Below the pieces are notes generated by a model. It did no database searches. It saw nothing but the letters and a program-made list of their open reading frames with translations, and had not been told where the DNA came from. A program made the position numbers and the translations under genes. Shown here one piece after another: positions 1 to 6,925 of a stretch of 11,244 nt of DNA. The DNA is from Terriglobales bacterium. GTDB taxonomy: Bacteria > Acidobacteriota > Terriglobia > Terriglobales > Acidobacteriaceae. The stretch is taken from the NCBI GenBank assembly GCA_015655365.1, contig JAATFE010000016.1, positions 1 through 11,244 on the forward strand, in the 5' to 3' direction. Every line of letters begins with the position of its first letter. Positions within the stretch are counted from its first letter, which is position 1.

Positions 1-1
1 A

Positions 2-37
2 ACAGACCAGATCCTCGACCCGCCCGAGCCGGAATAA
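2..37 (+). CDS. Possible 3' end of an upstream gene (partial)
   Basis: Frame 2 from the window edge is open for 11 codons and ends in TAA at 35-37, giving the tail TDQILDPPEPE. An acidic, proline-rich C-terminus of this sort is plausible for a real protein, and a terminator-like structure follows about 80 bases later. So few codons prove nothing; no family can be assigned. The sequence left of the window would decide it. Confidence 0.25.
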   Translation, partial: TDQILDPPEPE

Positions 38-118
38 ATCCGCAGCGTTTTGCGTAGAATTATTCTCCTTTGTGCCACATTGGAATCAAGGCAATCAGAG
101 AAGAACGTGTGTTCTCCT

Positions 119-174
119 CGAACGGCCGGGGCGCAACCGCATTGCGCGGCGGCTCTTCCGGCCGTTCGCCTTTT
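119..174 (+). terminator. Nested hairpin followed by TTTT, candidate terminator
   Basis: An 11-bp perfect inverted repeat (CGAACGGCCGG at 119-129, CCGGCCGTTCG at 158-168) encloses a second 6-bp stem (GCGCAA 131-136, TTGCGC 142-147), and TTTT lies at 171-174. A smaller hairpin, AGAAC/GTTCT with loop GTGT, sits just before it at 102-115. The layout fits a rho-independent terminator for a + strand gene ending at the left edge. The T-run is short and two bases off the stem, so another structured RNA role is possible. I see no convincing gene between 38 and 314. Confidence 0.4.
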
Positions 175-227
175 CCCCCCGCCCACAATGCTGCCACCCT
201 GCGTGACACGATGCACAAAGCAATCGT

Positions 228-257
228 TTGACTCGGACGATTCTGCAGTGCTCTCAT
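228..257 (+). promoter_or_regulatory. Candidate sigma-70 type promoter for the GH16 gene
   Basis: TTGACT (228-233, 5 of 6 to the -35 consensus) and TCTCAT (252-257, 4 of 6 to the -10 consensus) are 18 bases apart. Transcription would begin near 264, about 50 bases before the preferred start codon at 315. It also accounts for the in-frame TTG at 228, which is better read as a -35 box than as a start codon. The call is by eye only. Confidence 0.3.
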
Positions 258-314
258 AGGGTGCGGAGCGAGAGGTGTTCGATCCTCTTCCCAATGAGAT
301 TGCAAAGGATTCCC

Positions 315-1463
315 ATGCGGGCAGGTGCGGCGATGATGGCAGCGATTGTTTTGTCAGGAGCTTTATTGTGCGGATGCGGCGGCGGCGGCGCGAGCACAAC
401 GGCAACTTCCACTCCCGCAACCCCAACGGCTGCGCCCGCTTTTTCATCCTCGACTTCTTTCAGGGGGCCCGGTCCGCAGAATGATGCCATGATGGTCAGG
501 CTTGCCGATGCCACTCCTGGCTCCCTCATCTACTACACCCTGGACGGCACCACGCCCACGACGAGCTCGACGCAATACCTGGCGCCGTTTCTGGTGGCGT
601 CGAACCTCACCGTCAAAGCTATTGCCCAGGCCCCGGGCGACTCGGCCAGCGTCGTCGTCATCCAGAGCTTCACGCCCAACCTTGCCTCCGGAACCCTGGC
701 CTGGTCCGACGAATTCGCCAACTCCACCGGCGTCAATATACAGCCCAATGCCTCGATCTGGACCTACGACACCGGCAACAGCGGCTTCGGCAACAGCGAG
801 TTGGAGAACTACTGCGCCTGGGGCTCGAACGCCGCGCCCTGCAACACCGCCAGCCCCAACGCTTATGTCGGCACCGACGGCTCACTCCACATCGTGGCTC
901 AACAGATCGTGGCTCAACAGCCCTCGCCCGGCGTCTATACCTCGGCCCGCCTCAAGTCGCAGGGCCTCTTCAGCTTTCAGTACGGGCGCATCGAGGCGCG
1001 CATGAAGCTGCCGGAAGGGCAGGGAATGTGGCCCGCTTTCTGGCTGTTGGGCAACAATATCGCCACCGTCAATTGGCCGGCCTGCGGCGAACTCGACGTG
1101 ATGGAGCACATCGACGGCAGCAATCCCGCCAGCGAAGGCTTCGACTGGGTGCAAGGCTCGGTCCACGGAACCAATATGAACGGTGGCATCCAGTATCATT
1201 CGGCAGGATTTTCCGCTACCGCGTGGCACACCTACGGCATGATCTGGAGCAAGGGACAGATCCAGTATTACGTCGACGATCCGTCCAAGGTCTATGCCAC
1301 CTTCACGCCCACCACGCAGACCGGCGCGTGGCCCTTCGACGTCGGCCCGCAGTTTGTGATCCTGAACCTGGCCGTCGGCGGCAGTTGGCCCGGCAACCCC
1401 AATTCCACCACCGTCTTTCCCGCCGAAATCCAGGTCGACTACGTGAGGATCTACACGAATTAA
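315..1463 (+). CDS. Secreted GH16 endo-beta-glucanase lipoprotein (laminarinase-like)
   Basis: A 382-residue exported glycoside hydrolase of family 16, expected to cut beta-1,3 or mixed-linkage glucans outside the cytoplasm. The N-terminus is a signal peptide with a positively charged start, a hydrophobic core and a lipobox-like LCGC, so C21 is the likely lipidated cysteine. A glycine run and a Thr/Pro/Ala-rich linker follow. Residues of roughly 50-120 (IYYTLDGTTPT, VKAIAQAPG) resemble the beta-sandwich domain of the chitobiase C-terminal type (CHB_HEX_C). The GH16 fold runs from about 125 to the end. It has the catalytic motif ELDVME with nucleophile E259, D261 and acid/base E264, the upstream WPAFWLLG, and the closing block NLAVGGSWPG...VDYVRIY. 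The start at 315 has AAGGA five bases upstream; ATG 294 would also leave a valid signal peptide, and TTG 228 is unlikely. Exact glucan specificity (laminarin, lichenan) cannot be read from sequence. Residues 193-202 contain a doubled IVAQQ. Confidence 0.93.
   Translation: MRAGAAMMAAIVLSGALLCGCGGGGASTTATSTPATPTAAPAFSSSTSFRGPGPQNDAMMVRLADATPGSLIYYTLDGTTPTTSSTQYLAPFLVASNLTVKAIAQAPGDSASVVVIQSFTPNLASGTLAWSDEFANSTGVNIQPNASIWTYDTGNSGFGNSELENYCAWGSNAAPCNTASPNAYVGTDGSLHIVAQQIVAQQPSPGVYTSARLKSQGLFSFQYGRIEARMKLPEGQGMWPAFWLLGNNIATVNWPACGELDVMEHIDGSNPASEGFDWVQGSVHGTNMNGGIQYHSAGFSATAWHTYGMIWSKGQIQYYVDDPSKVYATFTPTTQTGAWPFDVGPQFVILNLAVGGSWPGNPNSTTVFPAEIQVDYVRIYTN
891..920 (+). repeat. Exact 15-bp in-frame tandem duplication inside the GH16 gene
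   Basis: ATCGTGGCTCAACAG occurs at 891-905 and again at 906-920 with no mismatch, adding a second IVAQQ to the protein. It falls in the region before the GARMKLP-type core strand of the GH16 domain, where surface loops vary. Perfect identity suggests a recent duplication. Confidence 0.9.
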
Positions 1464-1495
1464 GCTATTAACCGCATGTTGTTGCATCAAGAATG

Positions 1496-1538
1496 GCCCC
1501 GCCCTCGACGCGCCTTTGCCTTAGCGCCTGGGGCGGGA
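1496..1538 (+). repeat. REP-like palindrome, copy A
   Basis: A 14-position stem pairs 1498-1511 with 1524-1537 around a 12-base loop. Internal mismatches are at 1506/1529 (C opposite T) and 1508/1527, and there is a T-G wobble at 1505/1530. It starts 33 bases after the GH16 stop codon. No T-run follows, so it is not a canonical intrinsic terminator. It matches the palindrome at 10973-11016 in sequence at both ends (GCCCC..CCTCG and CT.GGG.GGGA) and in fold, which marks it as one copy of a dispersed element. Confidence 0.6.
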
Positions 1539-1640
1539 AACAAGGTTACTTGGTTACATCGCATAAGATTAAGCAGTCAAATGACTTAGACCTGTCTTTA
1601 TTACTAAAGTAGCAAGCCAGCTCTTCCGCCGCTTATGACC

Positions 1641-1661
1641 GCCCAGTTACTGCCCGGTTAC
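1641..1661 (+). promoter_or_regulatory. Direct repeat with helical-turn spacing upstream of the lipid acyltransferase pair
   Basis: GCCCAGTTAC (1641-1650) and GCCCGGTTAC (1652-1661) differ at one base and are 11 bases apart start to start, about one DNA turn. Two further GGTTAC copies lie at 1544-1549 and 1552-1557, 8 bases apart. Between these groups is an AT-rich tract with two small palindromes, AGTCA/TGACT (1575-1586) and CTTTA/TAAAG (1596-1609). This 274-base spacer should hold the promoter of the gene that follows, but no clear -35/-10 pair stands out. A regulator site is inference. Confidence 0.25.
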
Positions 1662-1737
1662 GAATTGAAGAAGATATTTGCACCGTATTTGCATCCTAGT
1701 GACCGTCCTTTTACAATTCCCGGCGGATACTAAGCTC

Positions 1738-2631
1738 GTGATTTCCCACACTCGGCAAGTCCCGTTGAAGCTGGCTGTCGGCTCCACCCCCCTGGTGGAA
1801 CTCGCCTATCCTACTCACCCTCTGTTTTTGCCAGTGATTCCGGTCAAGCCGCGCATCCATGCGGAAGTGGGCCGCTACCGGCTGCGGATGGCCGAAACGG
1901 CCGAAGATCGCGACGCGGCCTGCCGCCTGCGCTTCAAGGTCTTCAACATCGAGTTGGGCGAGGGGCTGGCCAGTTCCTATCGCACCGGTCTCGATACCGA
2001 CCAGTTCGACATCTGCTGCGAGCACCTGTTGGTCGAGGACAAGCTGGATCGCAAAATCGTGGGCACTTACCGGATGCAATCGGGCGCAACGGCGGAGCAT
2101 AACCGGGGCTATTACTCCGAGCAGGAATTCAGTTTTATCCCCTATGAGCCGCTCCGGCCCGGCATTCTCGAACTGGGCCGCGCCTCCATCGACCGGGAAC
2201 ATCGCACCCCCGAAGTTTTAACTCTCCTCTGGAGGGGCATTGCGCAGTATGCTACCGACATGGGACTTCGCTACCTGATCGGTTGCTCGTCGATTAACTC
2301 CCAGGACCCGGACGAAGGCTGGCAGATTTATCGCCAGCTTGAGCACTATCGGGTTCCGCCGGAGTTTGAGACTGTGCCGACTGCGGCCTTTGCGTGTCCT
2401 CAGGAGCAGGAGAGCGCACGCACACAGACGGCGCCCGGCTCGCAAGATCCACCCCGGATTGCCGCCAAGGTGCCCAAGCTGCTGAAGACCTATCTGGCCA
2501 TCGGCGCGCGCATCGGCGGACCGCCGGCATGGGACCGGGAATTCGGCACCATCGATTTCCTTACGTTTCTCGATCTCAGGTTGATGTCGTCTGCGGCACG
2601 CAACCGGTTCCTGGCCCCACTTACCCAATGA
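1738..2631 (+). CDS. OlsB-like GNAT N-acyltransferase (acyl-amino-acid / lyso-lipid synthesis)
   Basis: About 297 residues. The core from roughly residue 46 (RYRLRMAETAEDRDAACRLR) through ELGRASIDREHR at 145-155 and the C-terminal WDREFGTIDFLTFLDL is typical of the GNAT acyltransferases grouped with ornithine N-acyltransferase OlsB and hemolysin-like proteins (PF13444). These enzymes move a 3-hydroxyacyl chain from acyl carrier protein to an amino-acid amine, giving the lyso-lipid that a PlsC-type partner then O-acylates. That partner follows with an ATGA overlap. The start is uncertain: there is no ATG before the domain. GTG 1738 has GGCGGA ten bases upstream; TTG 1678, GTG 1699, TTG 1765 and GTG 1795 are alternatives. 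A low-complexity Gln/Glu/Pro-rich stretch around residues 220-240 may be an inserted loop. The acyl acceptor (ornithine, glycine or another amino acid) cannot be told from the sequence. A PEP-CTERM-associated acyltransferase is a less likely reading. Confidence 0.8.
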   Translation: MISHTRQVPLKLAVGSTPLVELAYPTHPLFLPVIPVKPRIHAEVGRYRLRMAETAEDRDAACRLRFKVFNIELGEGLASSYRTGLDTDQFDICCEHLLVEDKLDRKIVGTYRMQSGATAEHNRGYYSEQEFSFIPYEPLRPGILELGRASIDREHRTPEVLTLLWRGIAQYATDMGLRYLIGCSSINSQDPDEGWQIYRQLEHYRVPPEFETVPTAAFACPQEQESARTQTAPGSQDPPRIAAKVPKLLKTYLAIGARIGGPPAWDREFGTIDFLTFLDLRLMSSAARNRFLAPLTQ

Positions 2632-3371
2632 GTTTGCGCAGGTTCCGGCGCGCTGTGGCGCTGGGACTCGTCCTGATACTTTGCCTCCTCCGTCTGGTCA
2701 CCTTCCGCCTGCGCGGTCCTCTCACGCTCAAGCGCCGTGCTCTCTGGTTGCAGTCCAGCGCCCACCTGGTTATCGCCAGCCTAGGCATCCGTTATCGGAT
2801 TCAAGGCCAGCCGCCAGAGAGCGGCCTGCTCGTTTCCAACCACCTCAGCTATCTCGATATTGTCCTTTACGCCGCGGCCTTGCCCTGCTGTTTTGTCTCC
2901 AAGGCCGAAATCGGTAGTTGGCCGCTTTTCGGCCTCTTTGCTCGCGCCGGCGGAACGCTGTTTGTGGATCGCTCCAGCCGCGTCAGCGCCGAACAAGTCA
3001 CCGAGCAGGTTGCCGAGCGGCTCAAGGGACCGGTCCCGATTCTCTTCTTTCCAGAGGGCACCAGCACCGACGGCAGCCGCTTGCTTCGCTTCCACTCCCG
3101 GCTCTACAACCCCGCGGTTGCAGCCGCTGCGCCCGTAACCGCCGCATCCATCCGCTATGTCATCGAAGACGGCACTCCCGAGCGGGAATTGTGCTGGTTC
3201 GGCGATGCGCTCTTCCTGCCTCATCTTTGGAAGGCGCTGGGCACGCGCGGATTCTTCGTCGACGTGCAGTTTGGCGAGCCGCATATTTACGCCGACCGCC
3301 GCATCGCCGCCGACCGGACGTATGCGGAGATAGAAGCCATGCGCAACCAGGGCGTTCTGGAGCTGCAATAG
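2628..3371 (+). CDS. plsC: 1-acyl-sn-glycerol-3-phosphate acyltransferase family protein (PlsC/OlsA type)
   Basis: A 247-residue membrane-associated acyltransferase. One hydrophobic segment lies at residues 9-25. The family signature follows: NHLSYLD at 71-77 (the HX4D catalytic motif, H72 and D77), GTLFVDRSSR at 109-118, and FPEGTST at 141-147 for phosphate or substrate binding. The start ATG overlaps the stop of the GNAT gene as ATGA, so translation is probably coupled. On its own the family would suggest phosphatidic acid synthesis. Beside an OlsB-like gene, an OlsA-type role is more likely: O-acylation of a lyso-ornithine or lyso-glycine lipid. Both activities are known within the family, so this is inference from context. 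The length is normal, and a strong hairpin follows 46 bases after the stop. Confidence 0.88.
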   Translation: MSLRRFRRAVALGLVLILCLLRLVTFRLRGPLTLKRRALWLQSSAHLVIASLGIRYRIQGQPPESGLLVSNHLSYLDIVLYAAALPCCFVSKAEIGSWPLFGLFARAGGTLFVDRSSRVSAEQVTEQVAERLKGPVPILFFPEGTSTDGSRLLRFHSRLYNPAVAAAAPVTAASIRYVIEDGTPERELCWFGDALFLPHLWKALGTRGFFVDVQFGEPHIYADRRIAADRTYAEIEAMRNQGVLELQ

Positions 3372-3417
3372 CGAATCGACGCCGGGCGTGCTCGCTCACG
3401 TTGCGATTGTTCCGGCC

Positions 3418-3460
3418 AACAGCAAACAACCGGCCTGTAAAAGACCGGTTGTTTGCTGTT
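3418..3460. terminator. Perfect 16-bp inverted repeat, bidirectional terminator
   Basis: AACAGCAAACAACCGG (3418-3433) is matched exactly by its reverse complement at 3445-3460, with an 11-base loop. It lies between two convergent genes, 46 bases past the PlsC-type stop and 22 bases past the LacI-type stop on the other strand. The distal arm is T-rich when read from either strand (TTGTTTGCTGTT), as expected for a shared terminator. Confidence 0.85.
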
Positions 3461-3482
3461 ACTTATCAAGCGGAAAGAGAAA

Positions 3483-4535
3483 CTACGCCTCGCTGGGCGG
3501 CGCGCCGGTAGATCCCCGCACTACCAGGCTGGTCGAAACCAGAAACTCGCGCTGGATATTGGCATTCCCCGGCTCCTCCGCCTGTTGGCGAAGCGCTTCG
3601 AAGGCGGCTTCCGCAAGGTCGGTGCGCGACAGGCGAATCGTGGTCAGCGCCGGCAGCGTGAACTCGGCGAAGTCGATGTCGTCCAGCCCAATGACCGAGA
3701 GGTCCTGCGGCACGTGCAGGCCGCCCATGTAGGCGGCGCGCAACACACCAATCGCGGTCATGTCGTTCGAGCACAGAATGGCCGTGGGTCTCACTGGCAG
3801 CGCCTTCAGCTTTTCGAATCCGGCCACGCCGCCTTTCGGCGTGTGGTCGCACTCGACGATCCATTCCTTCTTGGGTTTGAGCCCCGCCGCTTGCATCGCC
3901 TTGCGGAAGTCGTTTTCGCGGGTGATGGCCGAGTGCAGCTTGTGCGGGCCGGCCAGAAATGCAATCTTGCGGTGGCCCAACTCCACCAAGTGGTTTATCG
4001 CGGCATGAATGCCCGTGGTGTAGTCCAGCAAAATGGTCGAGGCCTTGGGGTCTTCCAAGTGGAACTCGGCCAGCACCATCGGCACGTCGTGATTCACCAA
4101 CTCGTTCAGCACCGGCTCTTCTTCGCCGAACGTCATCACCGCCACGCCGTCCACCTTGCGCTCCAGCATCCGGCGCACGCAGTTGGTTAGGATCGCCGCA
4201 TCGCTGTTCGAGGAACTCACCAGAATCTCGTAGCCGTGAGCCACGGCGGTTTCTTCGAAGCTTTGGATCAGTTCGGGAAAGAAGGGGTTGGTAATGTTCT
4301 CAACGATGATGCCCATCAGACGGCTGCGGCCGGAAACCAGCGTGCGCGCATGGGTATTGGGAAAGTAATTCAACTGCTCGATGGCTTGCCACACGCGCTT
4401 TGACAGCCGCTCGCTGACCGCCGGAGAGCGATTGATGGTCCTGGAAACCGTAGCGATGGAAACCTTCGCCAACGCGGCAACCGTGCGAATATCGGGTGTC
4501 TTGGCGACAGTCTTGCGCGATCCTTTTTGAGCCAC
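3483..4535 (-). CDS. LacI-family transcriptional regulator
   Basis: A 350-residue repressor-type DNA-binding protein of normal family length. The helix-turn-helix is at about residues 16-40 (IRTVAALAKVSIATVSRTIN), followed by the hinge region (NTHARTLVSGRS, 60-71) and a periplasmic-binding-protein-like sensor domain from MGIIVENITNPFF to the end, including AILCSNDMTAIGVLRA and DLSVIGLDDIDFAEF. The start is GTG with AGGAC seven bases upstream. It lies 125 bases after the glycerate kinase gene on the same strand, so it may be the local regulator of that locus, or control itself. The effector is probably a sugar or sugar-derived compound by family habit, but the binding pocket cannot be assigned by eye. 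Confidence 0.93.
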   Translation of the reverse strand: MAQKGSRKTVAKTPDIRTVAALAKVSIATVSRTINRSPAVSERLSKRVWQAIEQLNYFPNTHARTLVSGRSRLMGIIVENITNPFFPELIQSFEETAVAHGYEILVSSSNSDAAILTNCVRRMLERKVDGVAVMTFGEEEPVLNELVNHDVPMVLAEFHLEDPKASTILLDYTTGIHAAINHLVELGHRKIAFLAGPHKLHSAITRENDFRKAMQAAGLKPKKEWIVECDHTPKGGVAGFEKLKALPVRPTAILCSNDMTAIGVLRAAYMGGLHVPQDLSVIGLDDIDFAEFTLPALTTIRLSRTDLAEAAFEALRQQAEEPGNANIQREFLVSTSLVVRGSTGAPPSEA

Positions 4536-4571
4536 GGAGAAGTCCTATCCCAGACGAAATAAGTGTGAGAG

Positions 4572-4587
4572 CAATGTTAATGCATTG
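4572..4587. promoter_or_regulatory. Weak palindrome upstream of the LacI-family gene
   Basis: CAATG (4572-4576) and CATTG (4583-4587) form an inverted repeat that also contains the 8-bp palindrome AATGCATT (4579-4586). A second short one, GCGA/TCGC, is at 4610-4619. These sit 37 and 75 bases upstream of the GTG start, where an autoregulatory operator could be. LacI-type operators usually centre on CG, which this lacks, so the assignment is weak. Confidence 0.2.
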
Positions 4588-4660
4588 GTGGCGATTCTGC
4601 CGAAAGAAAGCGATTTCGCCGCACAGCTTCTTTTTCGACTCATCCCAGCGGTTCCGATTG

Positions 4661-6124
4661 TTATTGCGGTTCCGTCGGCTCGGCAATCAGAAGGCGCAGA
4701 TCGCGCAGGTTGTGGCCGGTGGGGCCGGTTACAACGGAGTCGCCCAGCGCAGTGAACATGGGACAGGCGTTGAAGGCAGTCAGCGACTCCTTCAGGTGGA
4801 ATCCAAACACATGGGCGCGAGTTACCGTGGTGGGGTCGGCAATGGCTCCGGCCGACTTGGTGTTGCCGTCGATGCCATCGGATCCGGCGCTCAGCACGGT
4901 CAGCCGTTCTCCCGGATGGTGCTCCAACTCCAGCGCGCAGACCATGGCAAACTGCTGGTTGCGTCCCCCCGCGCCGGGGATGCGGTCCAGCTTCACCGTC
5001 ACTTCGCCCACCGAGATCAGGCAGAGCCGCGGATGGGCCGTACGCAGAGCGTGAAAGCGCTGCAATAGGTAGCGGGCCGCGTCGGCATAATCCCAGTCGT
5101 CGCAACTGTTGTCCACCACGGTGTAATAGCCGGCCTCTTGCGCCAGAGCCCGCGTATTTTCCACCAGGTCGTGGCTCGATACCAGAATCTCGAAAACCGA
5201 ATGACTGAAGGCCTCGTCTTCGCCGCTCATCGCCGCCGCCGCCGTCACTCGGCGCGGGGCGGCAGTACCCGTCCAGGGCATGCGCGGAAAGAAGGGCGGA
5301 CGCCAACCCTTGTTGCCCGGAGACTCGGGCAGATCTTCGCGCTCAAAAAATGCCCGGATCGAAGGCGGCAATTTCGCCGACAGCTCGTAGCGTGTCAGAA
5401 GCTCGCGCACCTCGGCCACTGTCGAGTGATCCGGCGAGGTCGGGCCCGAGGAAAGCGCATCCAGCGAGCGCAGCGGCACGTCGGGAACCAGCAGGCTTAC
5501 CTTGCCGGCTTCCGGCGCAGCCATCGCCAGCCGTCCGCCCTTTACTGCGGAAAAATGCTTGCGCAGCGTGTTGACCTCGTTGATGGGTGCGCCCGAGGCC
5601 AGCAGCAGCCGGTGAAACATGATCGTCTCATCCAGGGTGATCCTGGGGTCCAGCGGCAGGTCGAACATCGCCGAGCCGCCCCCCGAGATGAGAAAGAAAA
5701 TCAGGGTGTCCTTCTTGGCCTTTTTCAGCATCGCCAGCGTGGCCCGCGCCGCCGCGAACGAGTCCTCGTTCGGCTCCGGATGCCCGCCTTCAAAATAGCG
5801 AAAACGCCAGTTGCGCGACTTGGGCAACTGGTTCGAGCAGCAGATGCCGCGCAAGCCCTTGCGCCGCTTCATCCGGTCCAGCAGAACCTCCAGCATCGGT
5901 GCGGCGGCCTTGCCCATCGCGATCACGTAGATGCGCTTGTAGTTGGCCAGATCGATCTCCGCCGGGCCGCTGCCATCGGGAAGCAGCCGATGCAGCACAT
6001 TGCCGTCGAACTGCAGCCGGCGGTCAAAGGCCGACGCAATGCTACAGGCCGCAAGAGCGCCGGTGAAGATTTCGGTTGCCGTAGTGTGCAGATCTTCCAG
6101 GGTGGAATCGCCGACCGGGGTCAT
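4661..6124 (-). CDS. Glycerate 2-kinase (DUF4147 plus MOFRL domain, GckA/TtuD type)
   Basis: A 487-residue cytoplasmic kinase of the type that turns D-glycerate plus ATP into 2-phosphoglycerate, linking glycerate, glyoxylate, tartrate or hydroxypyruvate breakdown to lower glycolysis. The N-terminal DUF4147 part has VIAMGKAA (about 67-74) and FLISGGGSAMFDLP (about 144-157). The C-terminal MOFRL part has GAGGRNQQFAM (384-394), LSAGSDGIDGNT (411-422) and TGPTGHNLRDL (466-476). The length is somewhat above the usual 420-450, partly from a Pro/Ala-rich stretch around residues 268-300. The ATG at 6124 has AAGGAG eight bases upstream, inside the previous gene, and overlaps that gene's stop as ATGA. 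An in-frame TTG at 6145 is a poorer start. No upstream glycerate-producing enzyme (tartronate semialdehyde or hydroxypyruvate reductase) is visible here. Confidence 0.92.
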   Translation of the reverse strand: MTPVGDSTLEDLHTTATEIFTGALAACSIASAFDRRLQFDGNVLHRLLPDGSGPAEIDLANYKRIYVIAMGKAAAPMLEVLLDRMKRRKGLRGICCSNQLPKSRNWRFRYFEGGHPEPNEDSFAAARATLAMLKKAKKDTLIFFLISGGGSAMFDLPLDPRITLDETIMFHRLLLASGAPINEVNTLRKHFSAVKGGRLAMAAPEAGKVSLLVPDVPLRSLDALSSGPTSPDHSTVAEVRELLTRYELSAKLPPSIRAFFEREDLPESPGNKGWRPPFFPRMPWTGTAAPRRVTAAAAMSGEDEAFSHSVFEILVSSHDLVENTRALAQEAGYYTVVDNSCDDWDYADAARYLLQRFHALRTAHPRLCLISVGEVTVKLDRIPGAGGRNQQFAMVCALELEHHPGERLTVLSAGSDGIDGNTKSAGAIADPTTVTRAHVFGFHLKESLTAFNACPMFTALGDSVVTGPTGHNLRDLRLLIAEPTEPQ

Positions 6125-6816
6125 GGCATTTGCTCCTTCAGCCAACCGGCCAGCGATTGTTGCATCGGCTCCAGTTGACCGCTAAAAAAGTGATCGGCGC
6201 CGGGAATGAGCAGCAGCCGTTTTGGTTCGGCGGCAGAGGCCGTCACGCGCGCCAGTTCCGTCGCAGGTGCGTACTGGTCCCGGTCGCCGCTTAAAAAAAG
6301 CTTGGGAAGGGTGCAGCTTGCCAGGAAGGGATAGCTGTAGTCGCGCCCTTCGGCGTGCGTAGGCAGGCCCAGGGCGACCAGCCTGCTCACTTGCTTCCGG
6401 CCGCGGCAGGCGCTCAACGCCATGGCCGCGCCAAAGCTGAATCCCACCAGCACCAGCTGCCGTTTGTATTCGTTTTCCAGCCAGTCCAGCGCCGCCCGCA
6501 CATCGTCCGCCTCGGCCTCGCCGTCGTGGGTCCCATGGCTCAGCCCCGTGCCGCGAAAGTTGAAGCGCAACACCGGCCAGCCAAACCCCCACTCCGGTCC
6601 GTTCAGGACCTTCATGGCGTGGTAAACCACCTTGTTGTGCATGGTTCCGCCGCCCAGCGGATGAGGATGGCAAATCAGCGCGGCAAACGGCGCATCCGCT
6701 GCCCCTTCGTTCACCACGGCTTCCAGCCGCCCGGCAGGACCGGCCAGGTCCACACTCCGCAGTCTTGCGGATTCCGGTATCGATGAAGGTTGGGGGGATG
6801 CGAGTGGGCCTGTCAT
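6121..6816 (-). CDS. Alpha/beta hydrolase of the COG2945 type
   Basis: A 231-residue soluble alpha/beta hydrolase. Visible landmarks are HPHPLGGGTMHNKV (50-63), the oxyanion and strand region FNFRGTG (85-91), the nucleophile elbow GFSFG with S127, LSGDRDQYAP with D178 or D180 as the acid, and GADHFF with H209 as the base. The complete triad predicts an active serine hydrolase (esterase or acylhydrolase); the substrate is unknown. The start ATG 6816 is chosen because upstream codons do not look like protein of this family. A TAGAAT hexamer ten bases before it suggests a promoter and a nearly leaderless transcript, though no good -35 box is seen. It overlaps the glycerate kinase start by 4 bases, so the two products are probably made together. 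Confidence 0.88.
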   Translation of the reverse strand: MTGPLASPQPSSIPESARLRSVDLAGPAGRLEAVVNEGAADAPFAALICHPHPLGGGTMHNKVVYHAMKVLNGPEWGFGWPVLRFNFRGTGLSHGTHDGEAEADDVRAALDWLENEYKRQLVLVGFSFGAAMALSACRGRKQVSRLVALGLPTHAEGRDYSYPFLASCTLPKLFLSGDRDQYAPATELARVTASAAEPKRLLLIPGADHFFSGQLEPMQQSLAGWLKEQMP

Positions 6817-6925
6817 TCCACTGTCTATTCTACGCGCAACCAGACTCGGCCAGTGAACCTGAATGTCCGTCAGCGCGCGGGGAGGTCCGTGGCGGAAAAA
6901 GGGAAGATCGGTCGGGTCGGGTTGG

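Noticed and set aside
60..305. A - strand 81-codon frame and a + strand 69-codon frame in the first 300 bases.
   Set aside because: Both run through the perfect hairpins at 102-168, lack a ribosome site and look like chance frames.
228..314. The longer GH16 form starting at TTG 228 or ATG 294.
   Set aside because: TTG 228 coincides with a good -35 box and would place a non-signal stretch before the signal peptide. ATG 294 remains possible but has no close ribosome site, whereas ATG 315 has AAGGA at five bases.
1738..2631. The GNAT gene as a LuxI-type acyl-homoserine-lactone synthase or PEP-CTERM-associated acyltransferase.
   Set aside because: The ATGA-coupled PlsC-type partner and the ELGRASIDREHR block fit the OlsB-like lipid group better, and no LuxR or exosortase gene is near.
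3418..3460. The perfect 16-bp inverted repeat as a transposon end or attachment site.
   Set aside because: It stands alone between convergent genes with no transposase or target duplication; a shared terminator explains it fully.
3453..4190. A + strand reading frame of 245 codons opposite the LacI-family gene.
   Set aside because: Composition is Arg/His/Val-rich with no domain; the LacI-family protein on the - strand has full family motifs along the same stretch.
5138..6178. A long + strand reading frame of 346 codons opposite the glycerate kinase.
   Set aside because: It is an Arg/Gln/His-rich shadow of a well-supported kinase gene on the other strand, with no recognisable motif, as is common in GC-rich coding DNA.
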